Assembly: GCA_009741485.1 (NCBI GenBank)
Contig: CM019215.1
Coordinates: 82,227,575-82,291,574 of the forward strand
Direction of reading: 5' to 3'
Length of the DNA stretch: 64,000 nucleotides
Source: Malurus cyaneus samueli
Taxonomy: Eukaryota > Chordata > Aves > Passeriformes > Maluridae
The notes under the pieces are model-generated. The model saw only the letters and a list, made by a program, of their open reading frames with translations, made no database searches and had not been told where the DNA came from. Positions 28,118-40,420 of the stretch are shown here, in pieces (within the stretch, counting starts at the first letter, position 1; the number at the start of each line of letters is the position of its first letter). The position numbers and the translations under genes were made by a program.

Positions 28118-30074
28118 AATTTTTAGTTTTCATTCCATCAAACCAATATTAGTAATAAAAATAAGAGCTGCTGCACAGAAGTGAACGTGTTTCTTATGTC
28201 AGCATGTTTCCCCACTCTTACTTTGGTAATATCTTAAGTCGCTCTTTAGAGGCAGACTTTATTGGCTGTACTTTTCAAACAGGGGGGAATACTAAGTACT
28301 TGCAACTTAATCATCTGTATAGCTGAAGAGAGGGGTTTTTTTCTTCCCCAAGTACTTTTATGTCCCATAATGAGCTGGTATTTTATAACTTCTGATGATA
28401 ATGTATTCCATACGTCTTCCCATCGTTGGGATAAAGAGCTTTACTCCAGAATCCAAAGCAAGTGGCTGTGGCTATTTATTTAATAAGTTTTAAAGTCTCT
28501 GCACCAGGCGGGATATTGGTATGCTGGGTACCCGGAGCTTCCTCAGGCTGCTTGTGGTGAGATTTTAGTTCTTTAACATCTTGGAAAGATCAGTCCTAAC
28601 CCATCCTGTTTCCTATGAAGCAGGGTAGGTTCTGTGGTTCCAATGACAGTCCTGCTGTTTCAATCAAATTCCTTGCTTTTCTTTGTCCTTGTTTTGAATA
28701 CCACTAGTTTCCCTCCAGGACTTGGAACAAGTTAAAACTGAGAGGAATTCGACCATGAATATCAAGATAGCCAAATGAGTGGACTGCTCATAATTCCTTG
28801 AGGCATCTCTTCTAATGCCTTGTGCAGAACAAAAGTCCTGTTGTGGGGGTGCTTAGGAGTTGCTGTAGTCTTGGAGACCTGACAGGAATGAAAAATAATC
28901 TTTTTATGGTTTCTTGCTAAAATACTCAAACTGCTTTGGTTGGGCTTAGCATTTGAAAAACATTTTCTGGTATGTGACTCTTCTGGATGTTCTGGCATAT
29001 TTGCCTTTATTCTGATCAGTGCAACAATAATTACATTTAAAGTTTTTGGCAGGATTCAAATTTATGTTTCAAGTCACAAAGGATCATCATTACTATTTTA
29101 TCTGCACGACTGTTACCTTTGGTGTATTATCACAGGTCTGTATGAAAACTCATTTGCTCCCTTCAGGGTTAGTTAAAATTGAAGAAAAATCTGTGTGTGA
29201 ATCTCATGCAGCCTTCTTCTTGAATGAGGGGTCTCTGAGGCAGATTGAGGAATATAATTTCAGAACTGCTGATGCTTTTACTGAAAACAGTGCTTCCACT
29301 GACATTGGCAAGGTACCTCAAAACCAACAGATTTTTGGTGATGATACTGTAGTTAGGCCATAATTTGTGAGGTTTGATCCATAGCCTAAAGGCATTCTGG
29401 TGTAGTCCAAATTGCTCCCTGTCTCTTCTTTACCCTTGGAAGAAATAAGATCATTTGCCATCTGATTTGATTGTTTTCCAGGTCACAACCAAGGCAGGTG
29501 CAGTTCTGAGCCTTTCCCTTGTCCTCCACTCTGCAGCCTGTCAGGGATGAGCCCTCTTGCAGGAGACTCTGCCACCTGCTGCTTTCTTCCCTGAAGTGAG
29601 GAACAGCCAGCCTTAGATGGCTTCACACTCTTTCCAAAACCCATCCCACATCTGCTGTGGCAGAGCTCGATGTCATTTAAACTTTTTCTGCTTTTATGCT
29701 CTCTTGGCAGCTAATACCTGAGCTCTTTAAAGCTGCAGTCTGTCCAAGCTTATTTTTCAGTAGGCAAGGCTGCTGCTTTTCAAATATCTTTTGCTCACAG
29801 TTACCTGCAAAAAATACTTGTGCAGGTTTAGGAATCTAGGAATTTAGTTCCACAACTAGTTGGCATGTCCTTGAATAACCTCTGCTTAAAATCAAAATAA
29901 GCCAGTGGCTTTTGACTCTTTTTTTTCCTCACTTGCATGATAATAGAACCCTGTGATGCTATCAAATATCAATGATTGCAACCCGTTAGCAGGAAGAAAG
30001 CGGAATATGTGAGCAGATTGCCTCTCAGGCAACAACATGTGATCCAATATTAAACATGGGTTTTTCAACTTAGA

Positions 30075-30130
30075 GAATCATGGAAGAGCCCAGGTTGGAA
30101 GGGACCTTGAAAGATCATCTGGTCCAACCA
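30075..30130 (-). mobile_element. CR1 LINE 3' tail fragment, minus strand
   Basis: The + strand reads GAATCATGGAAGAGCCCAGG, then TTGGAAGGGACCTTGAAAGATCATCTGGTCCAACC-like sequence. This is the reverse complement of the conserved last 50-60 bp of avian CR1 elements. Only the extreme 3' end is present, a very strong 5' truncation, antisense to PHLPP1. Confidence 0.88.
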
Positions 30131-33100
30131 GATGGTTGGTTATGTAGTGAAGTAGACAAGAATAGAAGAGAGAAACCATTTCCTTTAATGAAATAGGCCC
30201 AGTGTTTATTTCTGTATGTTCTCATCAAGAACCTTCTGGCTTTCATTTAGCAAAGGATAGTACTTGCTGGGGAAAAGCACCTTAAATCCTTTGAAGGGTT
30301 CCTTGAAGTTTAAAGGGGTTGTTTAACTTTTTAATTTATAGGAGAAACTGAAGGTTCTTATTCCAGTAATTTTCCAGTGAAATACAAAGCTTGAGAGAAA
30401 ATAAAGTTCATATCTAGCATGAGTACTTCCAGTGGTAGCTCTCTTCCGGCTTTTCTAGTAAACCTTTATTAAGGATACTAATTGTTACTGTATCTTGTGA
30501 CTTAAAACCTGTGAATTTACATGAAATTTTAAGACTTCTTTTGAAGACTTTTGAGTAGTTTTACAGGTCCAGCTGTAGCTAATTTTATGTATCTAGTCCA
30601 AGAAAATCTGGTCCTAGAAAGCAGATTTCTCAGGCATCTGAATTTATTTTCCCCTGCAAGTTTTTCCAAGACTAATTTTTCAGTACTCTTCGTGAAGCGT
30701 GAGTATCCAGTTTGGTAGTCTTTTTACCACTGAACTAGGCAGGATAATGCTGCTACTTGATTGTTCCAGAATGCTGTTGTTTTTCCTACAGAGCCTCTTG
30801 GCTGCAGCACTGTAGCCAGAGCTTGTACTCTTTGCTATACACCATATTCCTGAAAAATTTCTGAGGTTTGGTGTTTTCAAAGGACACATGTGTGGCCATA
30901 TTAAGTGCAAATTATGCCCTTTGCTCCTGAATGGGTAAAGTTGCATTTGGTTATGTTGAGATGCTAAATGAGCTTGTCTTCCCGAGAGATTGAGATTATG
31001 CCTTGCCATTTTAAGGGAATTCTATCAGCCATGCATTCTGTTTTTCCAGTGAAGTTAGAGCACACAGTCAGAAAACAGACCTGGGAAGATGATCATAAAA
31101 CATAATTTTTGATGTGAAACTGCACACATCCCTGACAGCTATTCTTTATTCAGTTGTGCTAATAGTATTTACCAGACACTTTTTACTCCATTACAGAGAT
31201 TGGGTTGTTTGTGTGTGTGCTTAATTTTTTAATCTGTGCTCTGTGACATGAAGCCCATTGTTCTGTACAAGCTAGGTAAAGTTTCAATTACTTTAAGAAC
31301 CCGATGTTTCTTATTCCCAATGTAATGTTCGATTCAGCATTTGTGTTTAAGGCTGAGTTGCTCTAGTTTACTCACTTGTATTCTGTATCAGTTGTCTTGT
31401 GGCTTTGCATGGAAGAAGTGTCCCATTTCCCTCTATTCTGCTGGGCAAAGAGTTTATCCACAGCTTCTGTGTCTGGATATGAATTTACTTGGCAGAGAAA
31501 CTGCTGTTTTCTTGGAGCACCTATTTTTGAATTTGATGCCAATACCTTGTGGGCATTAAAATTTCAGTATTTCAGCTTCAAGCAGTAATGCTGTTCCTGC
31601 ATATCCAAACTGGCAGCCATCAGTAGCCTAAATGCTAGTGTTTATTAGAGCAGAGCAAGGCTTGAGGGTAACTATGCCAATGTTGGCTCATTAAATTGTC
31701 AGGAAGATTCAAAAAGCCTGCTTTTAAAGATAAGGACAAGAATTGGCGCAGACTAGGCAGGGCTGAGAGAATGGCAGTGGGTAGGGCATGTGGTAGGTGT
31801 CTTCTGTCTTTCTGTACATAATTTGAAGGCAAGAGCAGACTCATTGAGACAAATGAGCTGTCATGCAAGCAGGAGTAATAGCAAGTTGAAGTTAGAGTGT
31901 GCAGCAGTTGTCACTGGTGGAGTTGACAGTGCTCTCAAATATTGGGGTTAGAAGACAGAATCAACTCTGCTTTTCTGGTGTCCTAATTAGTTATTAATTT
32001 CTTGTATTTAAGAATTTTGGTAAACGTTAGTGCAGGAAATGCAGTGATTTATCTTTTATTGTGATAGGGAAGCTACTTGGAATTAACATACCCTTTGGTT
32101 TGTTTATCCAGGGGAGCTCCCTCCGAAAATTCACCAACACTGGTGTTCTTATATAAATTTGAACTGGTTTAACCTGCACATGATTAGCTCTTGTCTCTGT
32201 TTGCAAAAGACTTAGATATATTTGGATGACTCAGATCTGGGCTGGACTGTTTAGGGTTTGATAGGATAACTTGGTGTAGATATATACTTCAGATTAGAAT
32301 GAGTAAATTGTGCCTCCTGTTTACATCCTGAAAGAGCAGAGATGAGTGATGCTTGTCTTCGTGTTGCCATTGCTTATGAAGGTTTCTGTATAGTAGAATC
32401 TTATTACTAGATTAGATTAGTGGAATCTGAATCATTTAAAGTCATTTAACAGATTTGGTCTAATTAGTAGTTATACTAATAATCTGAATTGTTATAAATA
32501 GTGAATTCATTGTAATACAGACAAAAGAACTTCCCCCTTTCTGAATCTCTACTCAGGCTAAAACCAGGTCTTCGGTGGGTTTCATCTAGGTTGCATCTGC
32601 TAACATAATGACTTGAGTGTGCTACCTCTGCTATGGGATTTGAACTGAGCCATGTGAGCTGGGGAAAGTAGGAACTCTATTCTTTGGGAAGCTTTTGAAA
32701 CTGTTAAAACTGTGACCTCAAGGACCGCCAGAAGAGACATGGAAGTGCAAAGATACAGCTCAGCATGCAGAACATCACCCCCTTCTGCAGTTAGCAAACA
32801 GGCCATGTGAACTCAACAGTTTCCAATTATTGTGGATAAACATTTGATTTCCAGGTTCCATTGAGAAGGCTGATATCATTAATTGGTGCTTCTATGATTA
32901 TTGTAGATTATTTAAGGTGACCTGGTCCTCATGATACCAACCTGTCATATCCCTCTTCCTACAGAACAAGACTATACTGAAGCTAATATCAAATTACTGC
33001 TTGTATGGTTTTCAAGCTGTGTTTCATTTGTCATGCTGCAGTTCGTAGCTTGAAAATTTGCTGTAAAGTCTCAGAATGACTTGAGTGGAAGAGGCAAAGA

Positions 33101-33139
33101 TTTTCTGTGATTAAGTGGATGCTTTTGTTTCTATTTCAG

Positions 33140-33336
33140 GAAAGCCCCACAGCATTGGCAGCTCTGAACGGATTCAGCTCTCAGGAATGTACAATGTTCG
33201 AAAAGGGAAAATACATTTGCCAGTCAACAGATGGACAAGACGCCAAGCTATCCTTTGTGGAACATGCCTAATTGTCTCATCAGTAAAAGAAAGCCAGACT
33301 GGAAAGATGCATGTCCTCCCTTTAATTGGTGGAAAA
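33140..33336 (+). CDS. PHLPP1: PHLPP1 exon A: first part of the PH domain
   Basis: The exon is 197 nt. It begins with two bases completing a split codon (preceding intron phase 1) and ends at a codon boundary. The acceptor is TTTCTATTTCAG and the donor is GTAAGA. It encodes 65 full codons from [12 protein letters not shown] through [11 protein letters not shown], the basic and aromatic stretch [10 protein letters not shown], then [13 protein letters not shown] to HVLPLIGGK. This is the N-terminal beta-sandwich half of the PHLPP1 PH domain. In the family this domain supports membrane and substrate targeting, and it is needed for action on PKC. The open frame continues 51 codons into the intron before a stop at 33487-33489, but the next exon continues the domain exactly from 33336. 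Confidence 0.96.
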
Positions 33337-35238
33337 GTAAGATACTTTATTTTATTTATTTGCTTGGTTAACCCCTGTCTCTTTATGCAGAGAAGATTGT
33401 ATTCAATTAGGATGATTCGGACCCTCCAAAAGCTTGTTTCTTTAAATGAGATTTTCGGAGAACTTTTGATTCTGGTCACTCATATTTGACAATTTAGAAT
33501 ATTTGAATTAAAACTATGAAGAAAAGCCATGGATGCACTATTAGTGTCTTTTTCTTGTGCACAGTGTTGAGAGGTTTATATATGCAGTAGCACACAAAGG
33601 ATGCATCTAGGTCTGTTGTGTATGATCTGTGCAATGCCTCCTCATCCAGGTTTTATCTGTGCAGGGTTACTCTTAAGTTCTGAAAAGTAACAAATAAGGG
33701 CATAGGCTTATTTTGAACATTGGTGGAGTTTTGAGTGTTCAACACTGTATGAGTAGTGGTCTGTTGTAAGCTAATAGCAAGGAATATTTGTTTTCCACTG
33801 TGACAGTGACTGAGCACTGGCACGCATTACTCAGAGCAGTGATGGAGTCTCCTTCACCCTTGGAGATATCAGAAAACCATCTGGACATGGTCCTACTGCT
33901 TGAGCAGGGGGTTGAACCAGATGACCTCCAGAGGTCTCTCCCCCACTTAACCCTGCTGTGAAACTGTAGTGGAGACAGTAATATTACAGCATTACTGTTT
34001 CAACCTGAATAGTGTTTCAGAACAGTGTTATTGGCTTGTTTAGCTGAGGTGATGGGAAGAGAATCATCATCTTGAGGATGAATTTACACCTTAAGTAATC
34101 CTCCTTTACCTTACATACTTGAATTCTGACGAGTTATTTGGAGAGAAACAAGCTTCAGATTATTGCATACGCAGACTAGAGTTAATTCATTAATATTCTA
34201 TACTAGCAGTGTGAAAAGTAGTGCTGCCTTCTAGGAGCTGTTATTCCTGCCTCTTTTATGATTTGTCACATGATTCTCCAACTCTGCCCTGGAGATACTG
34301 AAGAAAAGATGTTGTCCTCTTTTGGCAACAGTATGTGAGCTCTTGACAGTGAATTGTATTCCGTGAATTAGCTTTAGGTTGCTGGAAATGACAGGATTCA
34401 TGTTCCCATCAGCCTTCTCTTTGAGATTAATATTCTTTTCATCTCAATATATGTAATTTAAAAAGGGAAAGGATTGTGTACCTTTTTAAATTATTTAACA
34501 TGGAATTCCTAAGTAGCTCTGCACAGAAATGCCTTATGTGGTATAAAACATGTAGACTGTTAAGCAGAAAGTTGACAACAAATTTTAAAAGAAAGGGATA
34601 ACTAAGCTCAGAAAAACGTACTGAGGGCTTCTGCTGACAAAGCTTGGGAGGAGGGTGCTTGGCACAGAACTAAGTTTTTTTAAAATTATTGCTCAGAAAA
34701 TATTCTCCCTCAACCCCATAAATACTCTGTACTTCCTGGTTTGCAAAGGCTTTCCAGAATGCTGTACTGAGACACTGAGACCAGAAGTTGTGTGGGACTT
34801 CTTGTGTATGGTAGCAGAATGATGTATTCTGGGTGTTTTTCAGCAAGTTGAGAAATGCCAAAGAATTTAATTGGGCTGTAAGAGAAGCATTTTGTTAAGC
34901 CTGTTTTTAATAACCCAGGAGTATAAATTTTATTTTTTTAGGTTGCATAAAAACAACCTTAAATGCGTTTCACTGGCAAACCTTTTATGGTTTTCAGTTT
35001 CTGTTAAAATGTTGATGTTCTGGGTAGTTTTCTCTGTTAGTTCTGTTCTTCTGATCTCATTCCTGCTCGTGTAGGCTTCATGAATATTTGATGGACAAGA
35101 TCCATCTTGGGTGTTCGAGATGGTTAGTCCAGCTCTACTAGATGATCTCCTCTTGGGCATGCTTTCACTTTGCCTTGGGGAGTTCTGCAAAGAAGGTTTT
35201 GATTCTTGTTGACTCACAGTTTTGTGTCTCTGCTGTAG
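33337..35238 (+). other. Intron between exons A and B (1902 bp)
   Basis: A phase 0 intron, GT-AG, with donor GTAAGA and acceptor TGTCTCTGCTGTAG. It contains one CR1 fragment at 33785-33968. The rest is AT-rich with no recognised element or gene. Confidence 0.85.
33785..33968 (+). mobile_element. CR1 LINE, 3'-end fragment
   Basis: The fragment starts in TTTTCCACTGTGACAG, runs through GACTGAGCACTGGCAC and GTGATGGAGTCTCC, then CTTGGAGATATCAGAAAACC and GCTTGAGCAGGGGGTTGAAC, and ends in GATGACCTCCAGAGGTC. This is the typical end of one avian CR1 group, covering the last ORF2 codons and the 3' tail. It is in the gene's orientation, 5'-truncated and clearly diverged. It differs in subfamily from the copy at 20180-20400, whose tail reads CCTGATGGGTCC instead. 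Confidence 0.9.
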
Positions 35239-35364
35239 GTGGAAGAAGTGAAAAAGCACCAGCACTGTTTAGCATTTAGCTCCTCTGGACCTCAAAGCCA
35301 GACCTACTACATTTGTTTCGATAACTTCACTGAATATCTACGATGGCTGCGACAAGCATCAAAG
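35239..35364 (+). CDS. PHLPP1: PHLPP1 exon B: C-terminal part of the PH domain
   Basis: The exon is 126 nt, exactly 42 codons, phase 0 on both sides. The acceptor is CTGCTGTAG and the donor is AAG|GTGAGA. It encodes [13 protein letters not shown], the strand [13 protein letters not shown] and the C-terminal helix [13 protein letters not shown]. The tryptophan of LRWLRQ is in the position of the near-invariant Trp of PH-domain C-terminal helices. It continues directly from exon A (GGK to VEEV) and leads into the LRR-encoding exon C (SK to VASQ). The exon is bordered by a 1.9-kb and a 15.4-kb intron. Confidence 0.96.
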
Positions 35365-38300
35365 GTGAGAAGGGTGCTAACTCCAGTGTGAGTGGCGTGT
35401 TTGGAGTGGTTACCCCAGATCAGTATTCTCCAGGCAGCGATACTGTCTCTCTTCTGAGCTGATTGTCAAGAGCAAGAACTGCTGTTGCTGCTGTTAATAT
35501 TGCACAGAAATACTCAGTTTGAGAGCTCTTGTTAACAGGCAATATGGAGGTAAATTTTTCTGCATTTACGCTGAGACTTCTTTCTACTGTGGTTTTGTAA
35601 GCAAAGTGCTGTGCTGAACTTTCTCCATTTCCTTACCTTGATCCAGCTGGATGGATCTAGTGAGATCATTACAACAAGAAGGATAACAAGTATAACTATC
35701 AACATTTCAGTTTAAAAAGCTAGGTTCTTAAAACCTAGGGTGTTTTTAATTCATTCCATATATGGAATCTAAATATTAAATTGCTAGCATAAAGGATGTT
35801 TTCCTGCTTTGAAATGTTGCTGAATCTCTCTTTAATTTTATAACTATTTGATTTTTGGATTTTTTGTAATAAGCAAATAATTTTCTGTCAGTGAAAAGAA
35901 GTTACTAACTAAAACCTTTGTAAAGAAAATTTTATACTGGACTTAAAATACAATTAATTGTAGGAATTTAGGGTCTGTATTATTTCGTTTGATGCGTCAG
36001 TTCCACTTCCTGTTGCTGAAAGGTGTTTTTGCTGTCGTCTGTTTTATGTCTTAATCCCTCCCACTTTTTTGATAGGGCCTTGTATATCTTGAGCCATTGT
36101 ATTTTTCATATTTTTTTAGCACACAGGTTCTTTAGTTGTGCTGTCTGCATGCTCTGTTGGCTTTTGTATTTGGGCCTGAACTGTTCAGTAGTTTTGTGTT
36201 TGATAGGACTGTCCATATTCTTTACTATGTTAAAGTAACTTAGTTTTATGTAGCAGTATTCCCGTTTGTCTTTAGATTCCAATAATGTATTCTGCAGCCT
36301 ATTGCCAATGATATAGCCTAGGTTGTGGGCTTTTTTAAGAGGCTTGATCATATGTCAAACTTTCTCCAAGCAGTAACTCATGCACCTCCCAGCACGTGCA
36401 TAATTTAAAATGTATTTAAAGGTTTTTTCTAGTAAGTTTTAAATTTCTTTTTAAAGAAGCTGTTCTGGCATATCTGCTTAGGTCTGTTAAGCCTCAAGGT
36501 AAAAATCCCCAAGGCATGTTTTGTGAGATGGTGAGGCACAGTCTGTCAGGTTTTTGAGCTCTTGCCGCTTTGCGGCTGTCTGTGGGACAGTAGTGTCCTT
36601 TCATCTCCAGAGGGTTTGACATCAGATAAATGAAAGGCAAATCTAATGAGTGAGGAAAACAGTGGAAAACAATGAACTTCAGAGCTAGAGATAAATGGCC
36701 AGAAAGCCCTTCTGAATTACTGGCAGCACAAGCTTGTTCTGTGCCATGCTGTGCTTCTCTCTTTCTCTCTGGTTCACCAAAATGACTAACAGCATTGGGA
36801 TGATAGCCAGCATGAGAACATATCCCCATGCACTCACGATAACCTCCCATTTTTATGTAAGTGTAGAAAGAAAATACACAGTTTCAAGTGTCTTTTCAGA
36901 AGTGAAGAAACTCGCTAGGCTATTCTTTTAGTTGGTAAAACATGCTCCCCAGCCCCCAAACCTGAAACTTGGCATTCTGCATTCATGGATTTTCAAACAG
37001 TACTTTGCCACTTCAAGTTGTTTTTTGATGTTTGGGGTTCCTGTCCTTAGAGTGAAAAACCAACAAGAATGATTGTATGCAAGGCAGTCGTGTGGGAAGT
37101 GCTGCACAGTAACACTTTCTGAAGAACAGAAACAGGGAAGCTAGTGATGCTGCAAAAGTAACTCAAATTTCCTCCAGCTGATGCTGTTTGTGCCAAAGTG
37201 CTTAACTGCAAGTTGCACACACCTGATTTACACATATAGAGAAATGAGAAGAGTTGAATCTTCAGCTCTCTACTTCAGGCAAACTAAGTCTCATACTGGG
37301 AGAAAACCCTAGCATTTATATGAGGTATTCTGCCTCAGGTGTTTGGAAACTGATCAAGTTCAAAGCTGCTGAAATATTCTTGCCAACAAAAAAAATACTC
37401 TGTAAAGCACTGTATTTCTAAAGGCAAGCGAATTTAGGAAGGGACATACTATGGATGCTATTGCTCTATGCTATGGGTGAGGTCACATGGTGCTTACAGA
37501 TTCTTCCCTAATACTGGTGTTGTGTATAGTACTTGCACTTTTGTGAGTTATGAATAATATTTAAGACTATTTTAAATGTAGATGTTGTTTAATGGCATTT
37601 GTTTCGAAAGTGGTATTTGTGTTAACTTCTTTCAGTGGTCGTTATTCTGCAGTCCTTTATGCTCCTGATGTGTGTTGCTGAAAACCAAGGCTTCCAATTC
37701 TTACTTAGTGAAATGAAAGCTTTAATTAAAAATTTTAAGGCAGAAGGAAATCCCTGGTAAAATATTTCACTAAAATTGCTCAATTCAGTTTTTCAGCTGC
37801 TAAAAGAAAATTCATGTCTGTCTTCTGTATACTTCAGAAGAGCTAGAAGATGATGTTATTTTAACTTTTAAATAACAAGCTCAATCTTGAAAGGAGACTT
37901 GCAAAGAATGCTTGCTCTGCAGTCTTTCTCACCACAGAATATTAGCGATGTTGACTTTTTAGTGGTGTTTCAGAAAGAGACAAATCCTAACGCATCACTC
38001 CTGCAATAAATATGTGTATGCTAGAAAAGATTTGAATTGATGTTTGTGAAAGCTTAGGTTTAATTTAATTAAAAATAAGCATTGCTCCTGTATAATCAGA
38101 TTCATTCTAACAGTGGAATCTATCACAGCCAAGACAGCTCTCGTGCTCTGCCTCAGTAGATTTTTGGAGGTGAATAGATGTTAGGATTGGTTTTCTATAT
38201 GTATGTGTCTTGAGGTGAACAGAACTTCTGTTTCCAGGACAGACTGGAATTATTGCACAAATACTGACCTAAATATCGAACTTGGTGACATACTTATTCC

Positions 38301-39931
38301 AAATAGGTCACTTTTAGATATGCTGATTTAGCCTCAAACAGAATATTTTTAAAAGCTGGAGATGTGTCTTGTTCGTTAATATTGATGGTTCTGTACCACA
38401 GTGCATTTCTTTCCTTTTACTTTCCAAAAACTGGAGGCCTAATTAAGGAAGCTTAAAAGGAAAACAACAGCAACAGATTTGGTCCTTTGTGATCTAATGC
38501 ATTCATTCTCTTGCCAAATGTTGAAAAATAGGCTTATGCAACTGGGAGGGGGAGCAGAGGGGAAAGAAAGGAACATCTTCACAGCTTTAAAGAATTTTGT
38601 CTGCGTAAAGTTGTCATGATAGTTCTGGAACTGGCACAGTTACTTGCACAGCAAATCTATAAAACACACTGTTTGCTGCTTGAATGTCAAATGCAGAAGG
38701 ATGGGGCAAAGAATGTCATTTTAACTGTGAGGAGGACATGATGAGGGTGTTCCTCATTAGCCACTTCCAAAAGCTAAAAAGCTTCACCCTTAATGTAGAA
38801 GAGAGAGGTGTTACCGAGTGGTGGGACTTGCTGTTGTGAGGCTTTTATTTGGAATGTGGCCTGCTGTTTGATGCTTCTAACACCTAAACATCTTTCAGTA
38901 TGTGAAATTTCTATTGTGAGTCTTGCCTGTGACACAATGCATGGCATGGATGGTTTGGCTGGAGTACGAAAGGATTAGTAGTCCTCTATGCTCTAAGGCA
39001 TGCACTTAAAATGGGATGTCAATATCTGCCTCAGAAATTCAGCATGGCAGAGTTTATGCCAGGATGCATCACAGATTTTTATCTTCTTGGAAATAGTGTC
39101 TCCCATGGGGCATAGTGGGATGGGTTATCTGACCCTACAGAACCTCTTCCCTTTTGGCTGAAGGAGAGCAGGAAGTGTGTCAACAGCTTTGTGTGACAAT
39201 TATTTCCTGCTTTGGTGCTCAGGTCAGTGGGGCTGGTAGAGGAAGAGAGATGATGAGAGATGAAGGCTCTAAATAGTGCATGTCTGTGTGGGTAGGAAGA
39301 GAGGTACAGGCACACAGCCCTTGTGCCTCTGCACAGCATCCACCACAGCTGGACAGCTGTGGCTGGGAATAAGCTCTTGTGTGGGGTTTAGGTGCTACAC
39401 ACAAAAGAGCCCTCCTGTTGAAAATACAAGGAATGTCCAAAAGTAGCCTTTAAAACCTGTGAATTTTTAGAGTTTTCTCTTGCGTGCTTTGGTATTTTCC
39501 TTTCCCTGTTTCAGTTTTAAAGTCTGTAGTGGAAATGTGTGGTGTTCCAAACAACCGTAGCCTGCTGTGAAAAAGGAGAGACTAAATTATGATGTCAATG
39601 TACATTATGTTTAAAACATGGTAAAAATAGCAAGAATAGCAAGTTCAACTGAGGAGGGCATGCTGCCATATTGGCCTTATTCCTTTCATGTCAGTGCAGA
39701 ATGCTCTCTTCGTACATTTCTTTGCGTTGTGAAACTAGCAGAAAATAAGAACAGATTAGAATTTAGCTTATACAAGTCAGTAATGCAGGAGCCTCTACAA
39801 CTATAGTCTCCATCTTTCCTCAACTTGTGTAGAGATCTACCTGAAGCAGCAGTACAAAATTACTGGTTTTGCTTTTTTCCTCTGAAGTTATCTAGTTTTG
39901 ACCATCTGCCTCAGTCTTCTAATTATTTTTC

Positions 39932-40420
39932 TGTCGGAGCGGTCATTTGCTGGGAGACGGGAGAGACACAGAAACGACCTCGTAGACGTGGTTGAACGTG
40001 CAATCTCTTCAACTTTATTGTGCGATACGGGGGTTTTTATACCCCTGGTTCGTAATGGTGACGGCAGTTAAACGTAATGCTTTTTGTAACAGAGATAACG
40101 GTAACTTAACATTCACAAGCCCTTACTAACGCTATAAAATCCCTCATATGGCAGTTCTGCCATTGCAGGAGGCTCGTGCTGACTCCTCTTGCCATACAGT
40201 TACATTGGTGTTTCTCACGGCCTCGCGGGCACTCGAGACAGACCCTACTGGAACTGCTACAGCACCTGCCGGCTGCTGGCCAACGGTGCAGATTGTTCCA
40301 GAACCTTCACGGGTCTTCTCTGCCCTTACCAGGCCTAGGCCTCATAGTGGCTTACCACATCTTTCAGTACAAGTTTGACAATTGTGTACAGAGACTATTG
40401 TTGAAAGGGGGGGAATGTGA
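39932..40420 (-). mobile_element. Endogenous retrovirus LTR-like relic, antisense to PHLPP1
   Basis: This patch is rich in CpG, unlike the DNA on both sides. Read on the minus strand it has a TATA box (GGTATAAAAACCC, within 40031-40045) and, about 15-20 nt downstream, a polyadenylation signal (AATAAA, complement of 40014-40019). An R/U5-like stretch follows and ends in CGACA at 39932, the TG..CA type of LTR end. The tight TATA-AATAAA spacing resembles avian alpha- and beta-like retroviral LTRs. The other end is uncertain: I find no clear target-site duplication, and no gag or pol is seen. The right limit given includes a purine tract at 40403-40415. The copy is incomplete, and no coding capacity was recognised. 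Confidence 0.6.
40403..40419 (+). other. Polypurine-tract-like run followed by TGTG
   Basis: GAAAGGGGGGGAA is followed at once by TGTG, on the plus strand. Retroviral plus-strand primers have this form immediately before the start of the 3' LTR. Its orientation is opposite to the TATA and poly(A) signals at 40014-40045, so it is either coincidental or part of a rearranged element. No LTR-like sequence follows it. Confidence 0.35.

Larger units (their letters stand above)
1..33139 (+). other. Intron upstream of the PH-domain exon (probably intron 1), 3' part
   Basis: This stretch is AT-rich, has many short T runs on the + strand, and contains no reading frame that resembles a known protein or is bounded by convincing splice sites. 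Short open frames of 60-137 codons occur on both strands but are low-complexity or unrelated to anything I recognise. The recognisable content is repeats, listed separately: a T tract near 1.7 kb, an inverted duplication near 7.6-8.0 kb, CR1 pieces near 20.2 and 30.1 kb, and small direct repeats. The PHLPP1 frame enters at 33140 with a split codon, so at least one coding exon lies upstream of the window. A small non-conserved exon or an enhancer could be missed by eye. Confidence 0.75.
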
